DNA of 36,643 bases. Origin: Candidatus Sumerlaeota bacterium (GTDB lineage: Bacteria; Sumerlaeota; Sumerlaeia; UBA8349). Location of the stretch: assembly GCA_016931035.1 (NCBI GenBank), contig JAFGFN010000106.1, forward strand, positions 1-36,643. The letters are read 5' to 3'. The translations under genes were made by a program, and so were the position numbers. The notes below the pieces were generated by a model, which saw only the letters and a list, made by a program, of their open reading frames with translations, searched no databases and had not been told where the DNA came from. The stretch's first letter is position 1. Each line of letters opens with the position of its first letter. Shown one piece after another: positions 23,146 to 32,187 of this stretch.

Positions 23146-24240
23146 TCAGTGAGTCTCGACGCGCTCGATCCGCGCATTCTCGTCTTCGGGCCCGGCGAGA
23201 TGGATCGGGTCCGTGAATCCCAGGACCGAGCGCCGCTCGATCTTGTATCCCTTTTCTTCGAGCGGCTTGAGAAGGAGGTCGATCTCGATGCGCGCGTCCG
23301 CCTCGCGCGCGGAAAGAACGCGCAGGTTGAGATCGCCGAGATCCTCGGCGCCCGCTTCGAGGAGCGCGGGGAGGTGTTCGCGCCAGTCCAACGCGTTGAT
23401 CTGGACCGGCACGACGCCCGGAAGATGCCGCCGCGCTATCGCCACGGCGTCGAGCATGTCCGATAGCGGCGTGGCGGGGTAGTCGGCCATCCGCGTTGCC
23501 GCGTGCGGACGAAAAGCCTGCAACAAGACACTCCGAATATGGCCATAGCGTCGCGCCACCTCGCCCAAGACGCGCAGGGCCTTTTCGCGAGACGCCCGCG
23601 ATTCGCCGATGCCGATCATCGTCCCCGTGGTCAGCGGAATCGGCGCTTCGGCCGCGGCAATGATGGACTCGAGACGTTTCTCCGGATTCTGGGTCGAGCT
23701 CCCGCACAGTGCGCCGGAATTCAGGACCTCCTTGTCCACCGTCGTAAGCAGAAGCCGCGCACCCGCATACAGACGGGACATTCGTCCCCACTCGCTCGAG
23801 TCGAGAGGCCCTACGTCGAGCCGCGCCGGCCGAGGCTCTCCTCCCTGGCTCGACGCGACGATCTCGCCGCACCGGACAAGATAATCGCCGAACGACCGCG
23901 CCCGCTCGCGCTGGAGCTCGCGCTGCACCTCGGGCATCCGTTCCACGCGGTCTCCCGCGACGACGTCGAACATGGTCGCGCCCAGCTGCCGCCCGCGCGC
24001 GATCTCTCGGACCACCGTTCGAAAAGGCATCAGGGTATCGCGTCCGCCGAGCGGGTAGGGACAGAAGGCGCAGGACTCGGGACACACCCGCGCCACCTCG
24101 ATCGGTTGGACCAGGCTGTAGCTGACCGTGCCGGGACGTTTCATCGCCCGCTTCTCCGCTTCGTTCGCGTCTTCGTCGGCCCTTTCGCCGACCTGCGCCG
24201 CTCTCGACGGTTCCTGGTCGTCGAGAGTATCATCCGACAT
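23146..24240 (-). CDS. Divergent CofG-like radical SAM protein
   Basis: A 364-residue radical SAM enzyme. The cluster motif is CPESCAFC (Cys53, Cys57, Cys60), with the radical SAM spacing C-x3-C-x2-C. Several stretches follow CofG, the FO synthase subunit of coenzyme F420 synthesis: TTGTMIGIGES, RRYGHIRSVLLQAFRP and a C-terminal AGAEDLGDL where CofG has AGIDDWGG. Typical CofG features are missing: the GYCTF after the third Cys, the GLLPHxNPG stretch and the conserved NPE region. No CofH or other F420 gene is nearby. It may be a distant paralog with another substrate. The first 35 residues are acidic and unconserved. ATG 24240 is preferred over a TTG at 24252; neither has a good ribosome binding site. 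Radical SAM assignment is firm, CofG role is not. Confidence 0.72.
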   Translation of the reverse strand: MSDDTLDDQEPSRAAQVGERADEDANEAEKRAMKRPGTVSYSLVQPIEVARVCPESCAFCPYPLGGRDTLMPFRTVVREIARGRQLGATMFDVVAGDRVERMPEVQRELQRERARSFGDYLVRCGEIVASSQGGEPRPARLDVGPLDSSEWGRMSRLYAGARLLLTTVDKEVLNSGALCGSSTQNPEKRLESIIAAAEAPIPLTTGTMIGIGESRASREKALRVLGEVARRYGHIRSVLLQAFRPHAATRMADYPATPLSDMLDAVAIARRHLPGVVPVQINALDWREHLPALLEAGAEDLGDLNLRVLSAREADARIEIDLLLKPLEEKGYKIERRSVLGFTDPIHLAGPEDENARIERVETH

Positions 24241-24245
24241 AGCAT

Positions 24246-24274
24246 TTGACAAGCTTCCGAGAGATTCCTATCCT
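24246..24274 (+). promoter_or_regulatory. Strong candidate promoter of the permease-yicC operon
   Basis: TTGACA (24246-24251), a 17-bp spacer and TATCCT (24269-24274), close to the sigma-70 consensus. Transcription would start near 24281, about 48 nt before the permease ATG. Confidence 0.7.
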
Positions 24275-24328
24275 CGTAACCGACTCAGGAGGGCGCACCG
24301 CAATCCTGACGGCCCGGGAGAGCCCCCC

Positions 24329-25531
24329 ATGCCACCCGACAGCCCACCCCACCCGACCGACCAAACTCTGCGACTCCAGAAAGCGGCTCTCATCCTGACT
24401 TGGATGGCGATCGGCGCGGGTGCGCTTTGGGGACTGACCCGTCTGTGGCCGGTGGCCGTCTGGTTGATTTCGACGCTCTCGCCCTTTCTGATCGCTCTCG
24501 TCGTAGCGTACATCTTCAATCCGATCGTGAACGTCGTACAAAAGAAGTTCAAGCTCGGCCGCGTGGGCGGCATCCTCGCCGTAGCGGCGGTGATTGTCCT
24601 CCTCATGTTCGTCTTCTTCGGCTTCCTCGTTCCCGTTCTCTACGACCAGGCGGTCGAAATCGTCCAAGGGGTGCGCGCTGGAATCCCTCAGGTCCTGTCT
24701 TGGGTCCGCGCCGCCGTCGGGGGAGTAATCGGCGACCAGGCCGCGGGCGAGTACCAGAGAAAGATCCGGATTTGGCTCGACAGCCTGGACACCACCCTTC
24801 GGGATCTGGCCCGTACAACGTCGCCCATGGCGTCGGACATCGCCTCGGGGGGCGTGAGCGCCTTGCGCGCCGCCGCAGGGGGTCTTGGGGCGGTCTTCAG
24901 CGGCGTGGCGGGTTTCGTCGCGGCCTTCACTTTGATCCTCGTGATTTCGTTCTACTACCTTCTGGAATTCGACGCCATCCCGCGACTTGTGCGCCGGGTG
25001 CTCCCGGGCCGCATCGAGAATCGGACCATGGAGATACTCGGCAAGATCGATACGGCGTTGGGCGGATTCCTTCGCGGGCAATTGATCGTGTGCACCTTGA
25101 TCGCCGTCATCGCGAGCATCGGCCTGGCCGGGATCGGAATGTGGCGCTATGCCGTCTTTGTCGGCGTCCTGGCTGGAGCGGCCAACGTCATCCCCTATCT
25201 CGGACCGGCGATGGGCGCCGCGCCCGCGCTCCTCTGGGCGCTCTTGAGTCCGGATCACCCCACATGGATCTCGCGGCTGGTTCACGCCGCGGCGGTGATC
25301 GCGCTCTTTGGCGCCATTCAGACTCTCGACGGACTCGTCCTGCAGCCGCGCATCGTGGGGCGCAACAGCAACCTCCACCCTCTCCTCGTGATCGGCGCCC
25401 TCGTCGTCGGCGCGCAATTCGGCCTGGGCGGCATGATCCTCGCCGTTCCCGTCGCGTGCATCGGCCGAGTTCTGTTCCTCGAACTGGTGTGGAATCGATA
25501 CGCGATGAAGAAGGAATGTCCGGAAACTTGA
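24329..25531 (+). CDS. AI-2E family transporter (PerM/YdiK-like permease)
   Basis: A 400-residue inner-membrane protein of the AI-2E/PerM superfamily. Members are proposed exporters; some, such as TqsA, affect autoinducer-2 movement and others act in Na+/H+ exchange. A proline-rich start is followed by two helices, including LSPFLIALVVAYIFNPIVN, a typical family segment. A soluble stretch of about 100 residues comes next, then a C-terminal set of helices with GAANVIPYLGPAMGAAPAL and QTLDGLVLQPRIVG, the family's conserved loop. About seven to eight helices in all. The ATG at 24329 is preceded by GGGAG 9 nt upstream; the frame is open for 201 bp earlier as a shadow. First gene of an operon with yicC and a membrane protein. 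Confidence 0.9.
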   Translation: MPPDSPPHPTDQTLRLQKAALILTWMAIGAGALWGLTRLWPVAVWLISTLSPFLIALVVAYIFNPIVNVVQKKFKLGRVGGILAVAAVIVLLMFVFFGFLVPVLYDQAVEIVQGVRAGIPQVLSWVRAAVGGVIGDQAAGEYQRKIRIWLDSLDTTLRDLARTTSPMASDIASGGVSALRAAAGGLGAVFSGVAGFVAAFTLILVISFYYLLEFDAIPRLVRRVLPGRIENRTMEILGKIDTALGGFLRGQLIVCTLIAVIASIGLAGIGMWRYAVFVGVLAGAANVIPYLGPAMGAAPALLWALLSPDHPTWISRLVHAAAVIALFGAIQTLDGLVLQPRIVGRNSNLHPLLVIGALVVGAQFGLGGMILAVPVACIGRVLFLELVWNRYAMKKECPET

Positions 25532-25562
25532 AGGCACGAAAGGGCGCAGGATGTCTCCCACG

Positions 25563-26447
25563 ATGAGCATGACCGGTTTCGGACGCGCCGAGAGCCTGTC
25601 CGATTTGGGCGCCGTCACGATCGAGATCAAGTCGGTCAACCACCGCTTTCTCGAACCGCGGCTCTTTCTTCCGCGCGACCTCGCGTCGCTCGAGCTGCCT
25701 CTGTTGCGAATCGTCAAACAGCGACTGACCCGCGGCAAGGTGGACGTGTCGATCCGGTGGCAACCCTCTCCAACCTACACCCCCAAGGCTTCTTTCAACG
25801 CACCTCTGGTCGAACGCTACGCAACCGAAGTCCGCGCGATCGCCGAGACCCTGGGTCTCTCCGAGCCGGTCCGGCTGGACTACCTGCTCAGCCTTCCGGG
25901 AGTCCAACAGACCGATTCGCCGCGTCTCGACGACACGGAAATCCTGGGCCAGCTCTCCGCCACGCTCGAACAAGCGATTGAGACGCTCCAGGCCGAGCGG
26001 CGGCGCGAGGGACTCTCGCTCGAGGGCGACTTGCTCGCCCGCCTCGAAACGCTCCGCGCCTCGAAGCGCGACATCGACGCGCGGGGCGGCGAAGTGCTCG
26101 ATGCCTATCGCGCCAAACTCGCGAAGAAGGCAGTGGAATGGGCGCAGAGCGCCTCGATCGCCATCGACGCCGGACGACTCGAGACCGAAGTCCTCATGTT
26201 TGCCGAGCGCAGCGACATCACCGAGGAGTCGGTGCGTCTCGAAATGCACATCGACGCGTTCCGCGACGCCCTGTCGAAACCCGACCTGCCGCCTCAGGGC
26301 AAGTCGATGGATTTTCTTTCGCAGGAACTCCTGCGCGAGACGAACACGATCGCCAGCAAATCGCGCGACTGCGCCATTGCGTCGACCGTCATCTCGATGA
26401 AAAACGAAATCGAGAAGATCCGCGAACAGGCGATGAACATCGAGTGA
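25563..26447 (+). CDS. yicC: YicC family endoribonuclease-like protein
   Basis: A 294-residue cytosolic protein of the YicC family, whose E. coli member is an endoribonuclease acting on small RNAs such as RyhB. The conserved start MSMTGFGRAE and the segment IEIKSVNHRFLE are diagnostic. The C-terminal DUF1732 part carries DITEESVRLEMHI, PQGKSMDFLSQELLRE and ISMKNEIEKIREQ, all highly conserved. The start is ATG 25563, with AGGA about 12 nt upstream, rather than ATG 25551, which abuts it. It lies 31 bp after the permease and its stop overlaps the GTG start of the next gene, so translation is coupled. It is often found before gmk, which is absent here. Confidence 0.93.
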   Translation: MSMTGFGRAESLSDLGAVTIEIKSVNHRFLEPRLFLPRDLASLELPLLRIVKQRLTRGKVDVSIRWQPSPTYTPKASFNAPLVERYATEVRAIAETLGLSEPVRLDYLLSLPGVQQTDSPRLDDTEILGQLSATLEQAIETLQAERRREGLSLEGDLLARLETLRASKRDIDARGGEVLDAYRAKLAKKAVEWAQSASIAIDAGRLETEVLMFAERSDITEESVRLEMHIDAFRDALSKPDLPPQGKSMDFLSQELLRETNTIASKSRDCAIASTVISMKNEIEKIREQAMNIE

Positions 26448-27031
26448 CCGCCGAGCGGCCTATCCCCCCTCCTTCCGAGATCCCGCCCCCGACCCGGCGT
26501 TTCCAGAGCGCCATCCTCGCGGCTCTCGCCGCGGTCGTAACGTTCTTCGTCGCGCGCACGGCGCTCGAGATCGCGGTCGACACCACGGCGATCCTCAAGA
26601 CGTTCGGATTTCACAGTCCCACGGAGGATTTCGACGCCCTCCCGTTCTTCGTTCTCAGCGCGCTTTCCCTGGGATTCAACACATGCATCTGTTGCGCGCT
26701 CGGAATCATGTCGCACCGTCTCGTCCTTCGGTTCCGCCGCCCGACGCGGCAATTCGCCTCGGCCGCGATCCGTTTCGCCGCTTACCCCATGACCGTGCTC
26801 ACGGGGTGGCTTGCGCTTTTCAACCTCCCGCGCCTTTTTCCCTCGCACGACCCGGAGCGAATCCTCAGCCTGGAATGGCCTCCCGAGTATTTCTACCCGC
26901 CGGTCCGCCTGTTGCTTCTCGCGTTCTATCCGCTGGGGAATCTGGGCGCGGTCACCGGCTTTGCCGTCGGATTGCTGATCGCCGAGGTGCGACTACGCGC
27001 CCGCGAAAGAGAAGGAAGACCGATTCGATGA
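26444..27031 (+). CDS. Four-helix membrane protein, unknown function
   Basis: I do not recognise this 195-residue protein. After a proline-rich start (PIPPPSEIPPPTRR) it has about four hydrophobic stretches: FQSAILAALAAVVTFFVAR, FFVLSALSLGFNTCICCALG, FAAYPMTVLTGWLALF and LLLLAFYPLGNLGAVTGF. A short basic tail ends it. The start is GTG 26444, which overlaps the yicC stop by 4 bp (GTGA). It is therefore co-translated with yicC and is the last gene before a very strong hairpin terminator 30 bp downstream. The context gives no clear role. Confidence 0.75.
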   Translation: MTAERPIPPPSEIPPPTRRFQSAILAALAAVVTFFVARTALEIAVDTTAILKTFGFHSPTEDFDALPFFVLSALSLGFNTCICCALGIMSHRLVLRFRRPTRQFASAAIRFAAYPMTVLTGWLALFNLPRLFPSHDPERILSLEWPPEYFYPPVRLLLLAFYPLGNLGAVTGFAVGLLIAEVRLRAREREGRPIR

Positions 27032-27060
27032 AGGAGATCGTGGGACAGAAAGGCAAAACG

Positions 27061-27089
27061 AAAAGGAGTCTCGCGAGGAGACTCCTTTT
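27061..27089. terminator. Perfect bidirectional Rho-independent terminator
   Basis: AAAAGGAGTCTC (27061-27072) and GAGACTCCTTTT (27078-27089) form a perfect 12-bp stem around GCGAG. A-rich and T-rich ends make it work on both strands. It closes the permease-yicC-membrane protein operon on the plus strand and could end a small RNA on the minus strand. Confidence 0.9.
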
Positions 27090-27168
27090 CAATCAAAATC
27101 ACAGAGCTGGTTTCTCATGAAGAGAAGGGCCTTGTGATGGCGGATGCAGGAGGTTGCCATCCCGCATC
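27061..27168 (-). ncRNA. Candidate small RNA of about 108 nt with its own promoter and terminator
   Basis: The minus strand between 27204 and 27061 has the parts of an independent small RNA gene. A promoter-like pair lies at 27175-27204. The predicted transcript begins near 27168 with a stem GATGCGGG/CCTGCATC (27168-27161 with 27150-27143, one G-U pair) and a 10-nt loop. A second stem ATCACA/TGTGAT (27138-27133 with 27103-27098) encloses a hairpin TTCTC-TTCAT-GAGAA. A T-rich single strand (TTTTGATTG) and the perfect terminator follow. There is no convincing coding frame: the only ATG opens MRNQLCDFD without a ribosome binding site. It matches no RNA family I know. The alternative is that the pairs are chance in an untranslated gap. 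Confidence 0.5.
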
Positions 27169-27174
27169 GACTCC

Positions 27175-27204
27175 TTTATCCCAGAGAAGAGGGGGTTGTG
27201 TCAA
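27175..27204 (-). promoter_or_regulatory. Candidate promoter of the small RNA
   Basis: On the minus strand, TTGACA (27204-27199), a perfect -35, then an 18-bp spacer and GATAAA (27180-27175). There is no gene on this strand for kilobases downstream, so it would serve the RNA at 27061-27168. Confidence 0.5.
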
Positions 27205-27316
27205 GGGGTTTTTTCCGCTTTTTCGCGTCGAAACCCGCGGCCCCACCGCACCGACTAACTCTATAAGCATTAACGCTCTATAGGCCAAGTAAATCCCGCA
27301 GTCCGAGGCAGGCGCC

Positions 27317-28066
27317 ATGCACGTAAGACGAATCGAGATACTCTCGAAAGGCTTTCCGGCCCCCGACAGGTACCCGTTCAATCAGGATCTTCTCCGGCAG
27401 ACCTCGGAGATCGATCTCGTCTCGCCCGTGACTCTGTTCGTCGGCGAGAACGGGACCGGAAAATCGACTCTTCTTCAGGCCGTCTGTCGCCGTTGCGGCA
27501 TCCACATCTGGGCGCCTCCCGAACGCGCACGGATAGAAAACAATCCCCTTGAAAAGCTCCTCTATCGGTACATCGAAATCGAATGGCGCGACGGTCCCGT
27601 CCCCGGCGCTTTCTTCTCGTCCGACACGTTCAACTACTTCGCCCGAAGCGTGGACGATTGGTCGGCGTCGGACCCGCATCTGATCGGATACTTCGGAGGC
27701 AAGTCTTTTCTCACCCAGTCTCACGGCCAATCGCTTCTTTCCTATTTCCGCTCGCGCTACGCCATCCCGGGTCTCTATCTGCTCGACGAACCCGAGACGG
27801 CGCTTTCGCCCCGAAGTCAAATCGACCTTGTCCGAATCCTGCGCGACATGGGCGCCGCCGGACACGCACAATTCATCGTCGCGACCCACTCCCCCATTCT
27901 CATGGCCTGTCCCGGCGCGACGATCTACAGCTTCGATTCCGCGCCGATCCGCCCGATCGCGTGCGAAGAAACGGAACACTATCGCGCTTACAAGGAGTTC
28001 TTCGAGAACAGAGAGCGGCTTCTCGGCGCGGACTCCGCTTCGTCCCAAGAACCTTCTGGGCCATGA
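27317..28066 (+). CDS. Lone AAA ATPase (COG3910-like, ABC/SMC-type nucleotide-binding domain)
   Basis: A 249-residue soluble ATPase. The Walker A is GENGTGKST (43-51), the signature region is SHGQS (135-139), the Walker B is GLYLLDEPE (152-160) and the switch His is in THSP (His191). The short insert between A and signature, with no coiled coil, sets it apart from SMC, RecF and OLD proteins. It fits the small predicted ATPases of COG3910, whose function is unknown. Nothing nearby looks like a partner nuclease or toxin, so a defence role is not supported. It lies about 110 bp after the candidate small RNA promoter region, and the IMPase-family gene lies 156 bp downstream with its own promoter. 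The ribosome binding site is weak. Confidence 0.83.
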   Translation: MHVRRIEILSKGFPAPDRYPFNQDLLRQTSEIDLVSPVTLFVGENGTGKSTLLQAVCRRCGIHIWAPPERARIENNPLEKLLYRYIEIEWRDGPVPGAFFSSDTFNYFARSVDDWSASDPHLIGYFGGKSFLTQSHGQSLLSYFRSRYAIPGLYLLDEPETALSPRSQIDLVRILRDMGAAGHAQFIVATHSPILMACPGATIYSFDSAPIRPIACEETEHYRAYKEFFENRERLLGADSASSQEPSGP

Positions 28067-28151
28067 CGGTGCCGCATGGCGAGGTCTGAGAAGAGCAACC
28101 CTCGTCGAATGTCGCTCTCGGTCCCCCGTGATCTTTCGCGGTGGGCCGTTC

Positions 28152-28180
28152 TTGCGAATCGAATCCGTTTTCGCTAAGCT
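28152..28180 (+). promoter_or_regulatory. Candidate promoter of the SuhB-like gene
   Basis: TTGCGA (28152-28157), a 17-bp spacer and TAAGCT (28175-28180). Transcription would start near 28187, about 35 nt before the GTG. Confidence 0.45.
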
Positions 28181-28221
28181 CCTCGGATGTTCCTGCCGGA
28201 ACCGGGCAAAAGGAGACTCCT

Positions 28222-29019
28222 GTGGCGTCGAAAAGAGAACTCAAACGCGTGATCCTGGAGGCCGGCGAAACCGGACGCCGAGTGCTACAGCGGCATCTCG
28301 GGCGAGTGACCGCCGTGGCCAAGAGAATCGAGATCGACCTTGTCACCGTCGCCGACAAGAAGGCCGAGCGCGCCATCGTCCGCTGCATCCGCCGGGCGTT
28401 TCCCGACCACGCGATCCTGGCCGAGGAATCGGGCGCGACCGAAGGCGCGGACTCAGACTATCGCTGGGTAATCGATCCGCTCGACGGCACGACGAACTTC
28501 GCCCACACGGTCCCGATCTTCTCGACGACCCTGGCGGTGCAATTTCGAGGCGAGACCCTCATGGGACTGGTCGTGGACGTGACCCGAGACGAATGGTTCT
28601 TCGCCCAGCGCGGCGGCGGAGCGTTTCTCAACGGTCGGCGCATCCACGTGTCGTCGCAGCGCAAGCTCGCTCAGTCGGTCCTGGCCACGGGGTTTCCGCA
28701 CAGCCGTCGCCGCAATGTCGATCACTTCATGAAAATGGTCGGCGAGTTCCTGATGCGCAGCCACGGCGTCCTGCGCCTCGGCGCCGCCTCGATCGACCTT
28801 GCCTGGGTCGCGTGCGGACGAATGGAAGGGTTCTGGGAGGAGCATCTCCAACCCTGGGACGTGGCGGCGGGCATTCTCCTGGTCGAGGAAGCGGGCGGAC
28901 GCTCGACCAACTTCAAGGGACGGCGGTCTTCGATCTTCGACAGCGATTTCGCGGCTTCCAACGGCTCGATTCACCGCGAGCTGCTTCGGACCATCGAATC
29001 CTCCTGGACCGAATGGTGA
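28222..29019 (+). CDS. Inositol monophosphatase family protein (SuhB-like)
   Basis: A 265-residue Mg-dependent phosphatase of the FIG superfamily. Motifs in order are ILAEESG (metal Glu), DPLDGTTNFAH (metal Asp pair, typical of SuhB) and PWDVAAGILLVEEAGG (third metal Asp). These enzymes hydrolyse inositol 1-phosphate and related phosphates; SuhB also assists rRNA transcription in E. coli. It is the second IMPase-family gene in this window; the one at 10524 has the different signature DGTNDFI and is more CysQ-like. The start is GTG 28222, decided by AGGAG 6 nt upstream; the open frame extends 81 bp earlier without family sequence. It is followed by dnaJ 140 bp downstream, which has its own promoter-like sequence. 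Confidence 0.9.
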   Translation: MASKRELKRVILEAGETGRRVLQRHLGRVTAVAKRIEIDLVTVADKKAERAIVRCIRRAFPDHAILAEESGATEGADSDYRWVIDPLDGTTNFAHTVPIFSTTLAVQFRGETLMGLVVDVTRDEWFFAQRGGGAFLNGRRIHVSSQRKLAQSVLATGFPHSRRRNVDHFMKMVGEFLMRSHGVLRLGAASIDLAWVACGRMEGFWEEHLQPWDVAAGILLVEEAGGRSTNFKGRRSSIFDSDFAASNGSIHRELLRTIESSWTEW

Positions 29020-29045
29020 GAGCGGAGTCTCTCCCCGATTCGGAC

Positions 29046-29074
29046 TTGCGGCGACAAGATGCTTGGCATAGACT
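29046..29074 (+). promoter_or_regulatory. Candidate promoter of dnaJ
   Basis: TTGCGG (29046-29051), a 17-bp spacer and TAGACT (29069-29074). Transcription would begin near 29081, about 79 nt before the ATG. No CIRCE-type inverted repeat is seen. Confidence 0.45.
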
Positions 29075-29159
29075 CGTGCCTTCGAGATCCGGACGGCCTG
29101 GGCAAACGAAAAAAAGAGGGCGCGGTTGGCGCGCGGATCGATCCTGGAATCCATAGAAT

Positions 29160-30326
29160 ATGGCTGAAATCGACTATTACAAGACCTTGGAGTTGGATCG
29201 TAGCGCTTCGGCCGAGGAGATCAAGAAGGCCTACCGCAAGATGGCGCTCAAGTACCACCCGGACCGCAACCGCGAGTCGCCCGACGCCGAACAGACGTTC
29301 AAGGAGGTTTCGGAGGCTTACGAAGTGCTGTCCGACCCCGAGAAACGACGTCTCTACGACCAGTACGGGTATCAGGCGGTCCAGGGCAGTTTCTCGAGCG
29401 GCGGTTTCTCGTGGGACGACTTCCATCACTTCGACGACTTCGGCGACCTGTTCGGCGGCATCTTCGAGTCGCTCTTCGGCGGCTCGTTCCCGGGAGCGCG
29501 ACGGCGCTCGGGCGCGGGGGTACGCGGCGGCGACCTGCGCGCCCACTATCGCCTGACCCTCGAAGAAGCGTTCCGCGGCAAAGAAGCCGATCTCTCGATC
29601 AAGAGAATGGAAAACTGCGCGACGTGCGGCGGCAACGGGTGCAAACCGGGCACTAGTGCCTCGACGTGCCGTCAATGCGGCGGCGCGGGACAGGTGCGTC
29701 TGAGCCAGGGGTTCTTTTCGATGGTGACGACGTGCTCGATGTGCAATGGGCGCGGACAGATCGTTTCCTCCCCGTGCCTCGACTGCGGCGGCCAGGGCAA
29801 GACGCAGAAGACCGCCAAGATCACCGTCAGCGTCCCTCCGGGTGTCGAGACGGGCACCCAACTCCGCCTCTCGGGCGAAGGCGACGCCGGACCCGCGGGC
29901 GCGCCGCGGGGCGACCTCTACATCGTGCTCGAGGTCGAGGACCACGAGTTCTTCACCCGCGAAGCCTCGAACTTGTATTGTGAGGTCCCGCTCGACTTCG
30001 CCCGCGCGGCCCTCGGCGGCGAGATCGAAGTGCCGACGATAGAAGGAACGATCGATCTGAAGATCCCCGCCGGCACGCAGACTCATAGGGTTTTTCGCGT
30101 CCGCGGCGAGGGAATGCCGTCGGTGCGCGGAGGCAAAGGGGAGGTGCGAGGCGACTTGTTTGTCCGCGTGATCCTCCACACGCCGCGCAAGATGACGGCG
30201 CGCCAGAAGGAAATCCTCGCCGAGTTTGCCGAGATCGCGGGCGAAGAGGTTCGCGCCGACGACCGCGGCCTCTTCGAACGTCTCCGCGACGGCCTCAAGG
30301 AAATCAAGAAGGATTGGCTTGGGTAA
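29160..30326 (+). CDS. dnaJ: Molecular chaperone DnaJ
   Basis: Hsp40 co-chaperone that binds unfolded proteins and stimulates the DnaK ATPase. It is 388 residues with the full class I layout. The J domain (1-70) contains YHPDRN with the HPD triad at 33-35. A Gly/Phe-rich linker follows (SSGGFSWDDF, GGIFESLFGGSF). The zinc domain (about 150-210) has four CxxCxGxG-type repeats: CATCGGNG, CRQCGGAG, CSMCNGRG and CLDCGGQG. The C-terminal substrate-binding domains close it. dnaK and grpE are not adjacent. No clear ribosome binding site precedes the ATG. It is followed after 52 bp by lepA across a short tandem repeat. Confidence 0.96.
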   Translation: MAEIDYYKTLELDRSASAEEIKKAYRKMALKYHPDRNRESPDAEQTFKEVSEAYEVLSDPEKRRLYDQYGYQAVQGSFSSGGFSWDDFHHFDDFGDLFGGIFESLFGGSFPGARRRSGAGVRGGDLRAHYRLTLEEAFRGKEADLSIKRMENCATCGGNGCKPGTSASTCRQCGGAGQVRLSQGFFSMVTTCSMCNGRGQIVSSPCLDCGGQGKTQKTAKITVSVPPGVETGTQLRLSGEGDAGPAGAPRGDLYIVLEVEDHEFFTREASNLYCEVPLDFARAALGGEIEVPTIEGTIDLKIPAGTQTHRVFRVRGEGMPSVRGGKGEVRGDLFVRVILHTPRKMTARQKEILAEFAEIAGEEVRADDRGLFERLRDGLKEIKKDWLG

Positions 30327-30342
30327 GCCCCCGCAGTACGTC

Positions 30343-30374
30343 GCATAGGTCATATAGGTCGTATAGGTCCTATT
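30343..30374. repeat. Tandem 9-bp repeat 'ATATAGGTC' before lepA
   Basis: Units GCATAGGTC, ATATAGGTC and GTATAGGTC follow one another, with a partial fourth (CTATT). The array ends 4 bp before the lepA ATG and replaces the expected ribosome binding site. Confidence 0.7.
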
Positions 30375-30378
30375 CCGA

Positions 30379-32181
<1,803 letters not shown>

Positions 32182-32187
32182 GACGAC

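Noticed and set aside
27090..27116. Leader peptide MRNQLCDFD on the minus strand
   Set aside because: It has no ribosome binding site, no runs of one amino acid and no downstream gene on that strand to attenuate.
27317..28066. AAA ATPase as part of an anti-phage defence system
   Set aside because: No nuclease, reverse transcriptase, toxin or mobile element lies nearby; neighbours are housekeeping genes.
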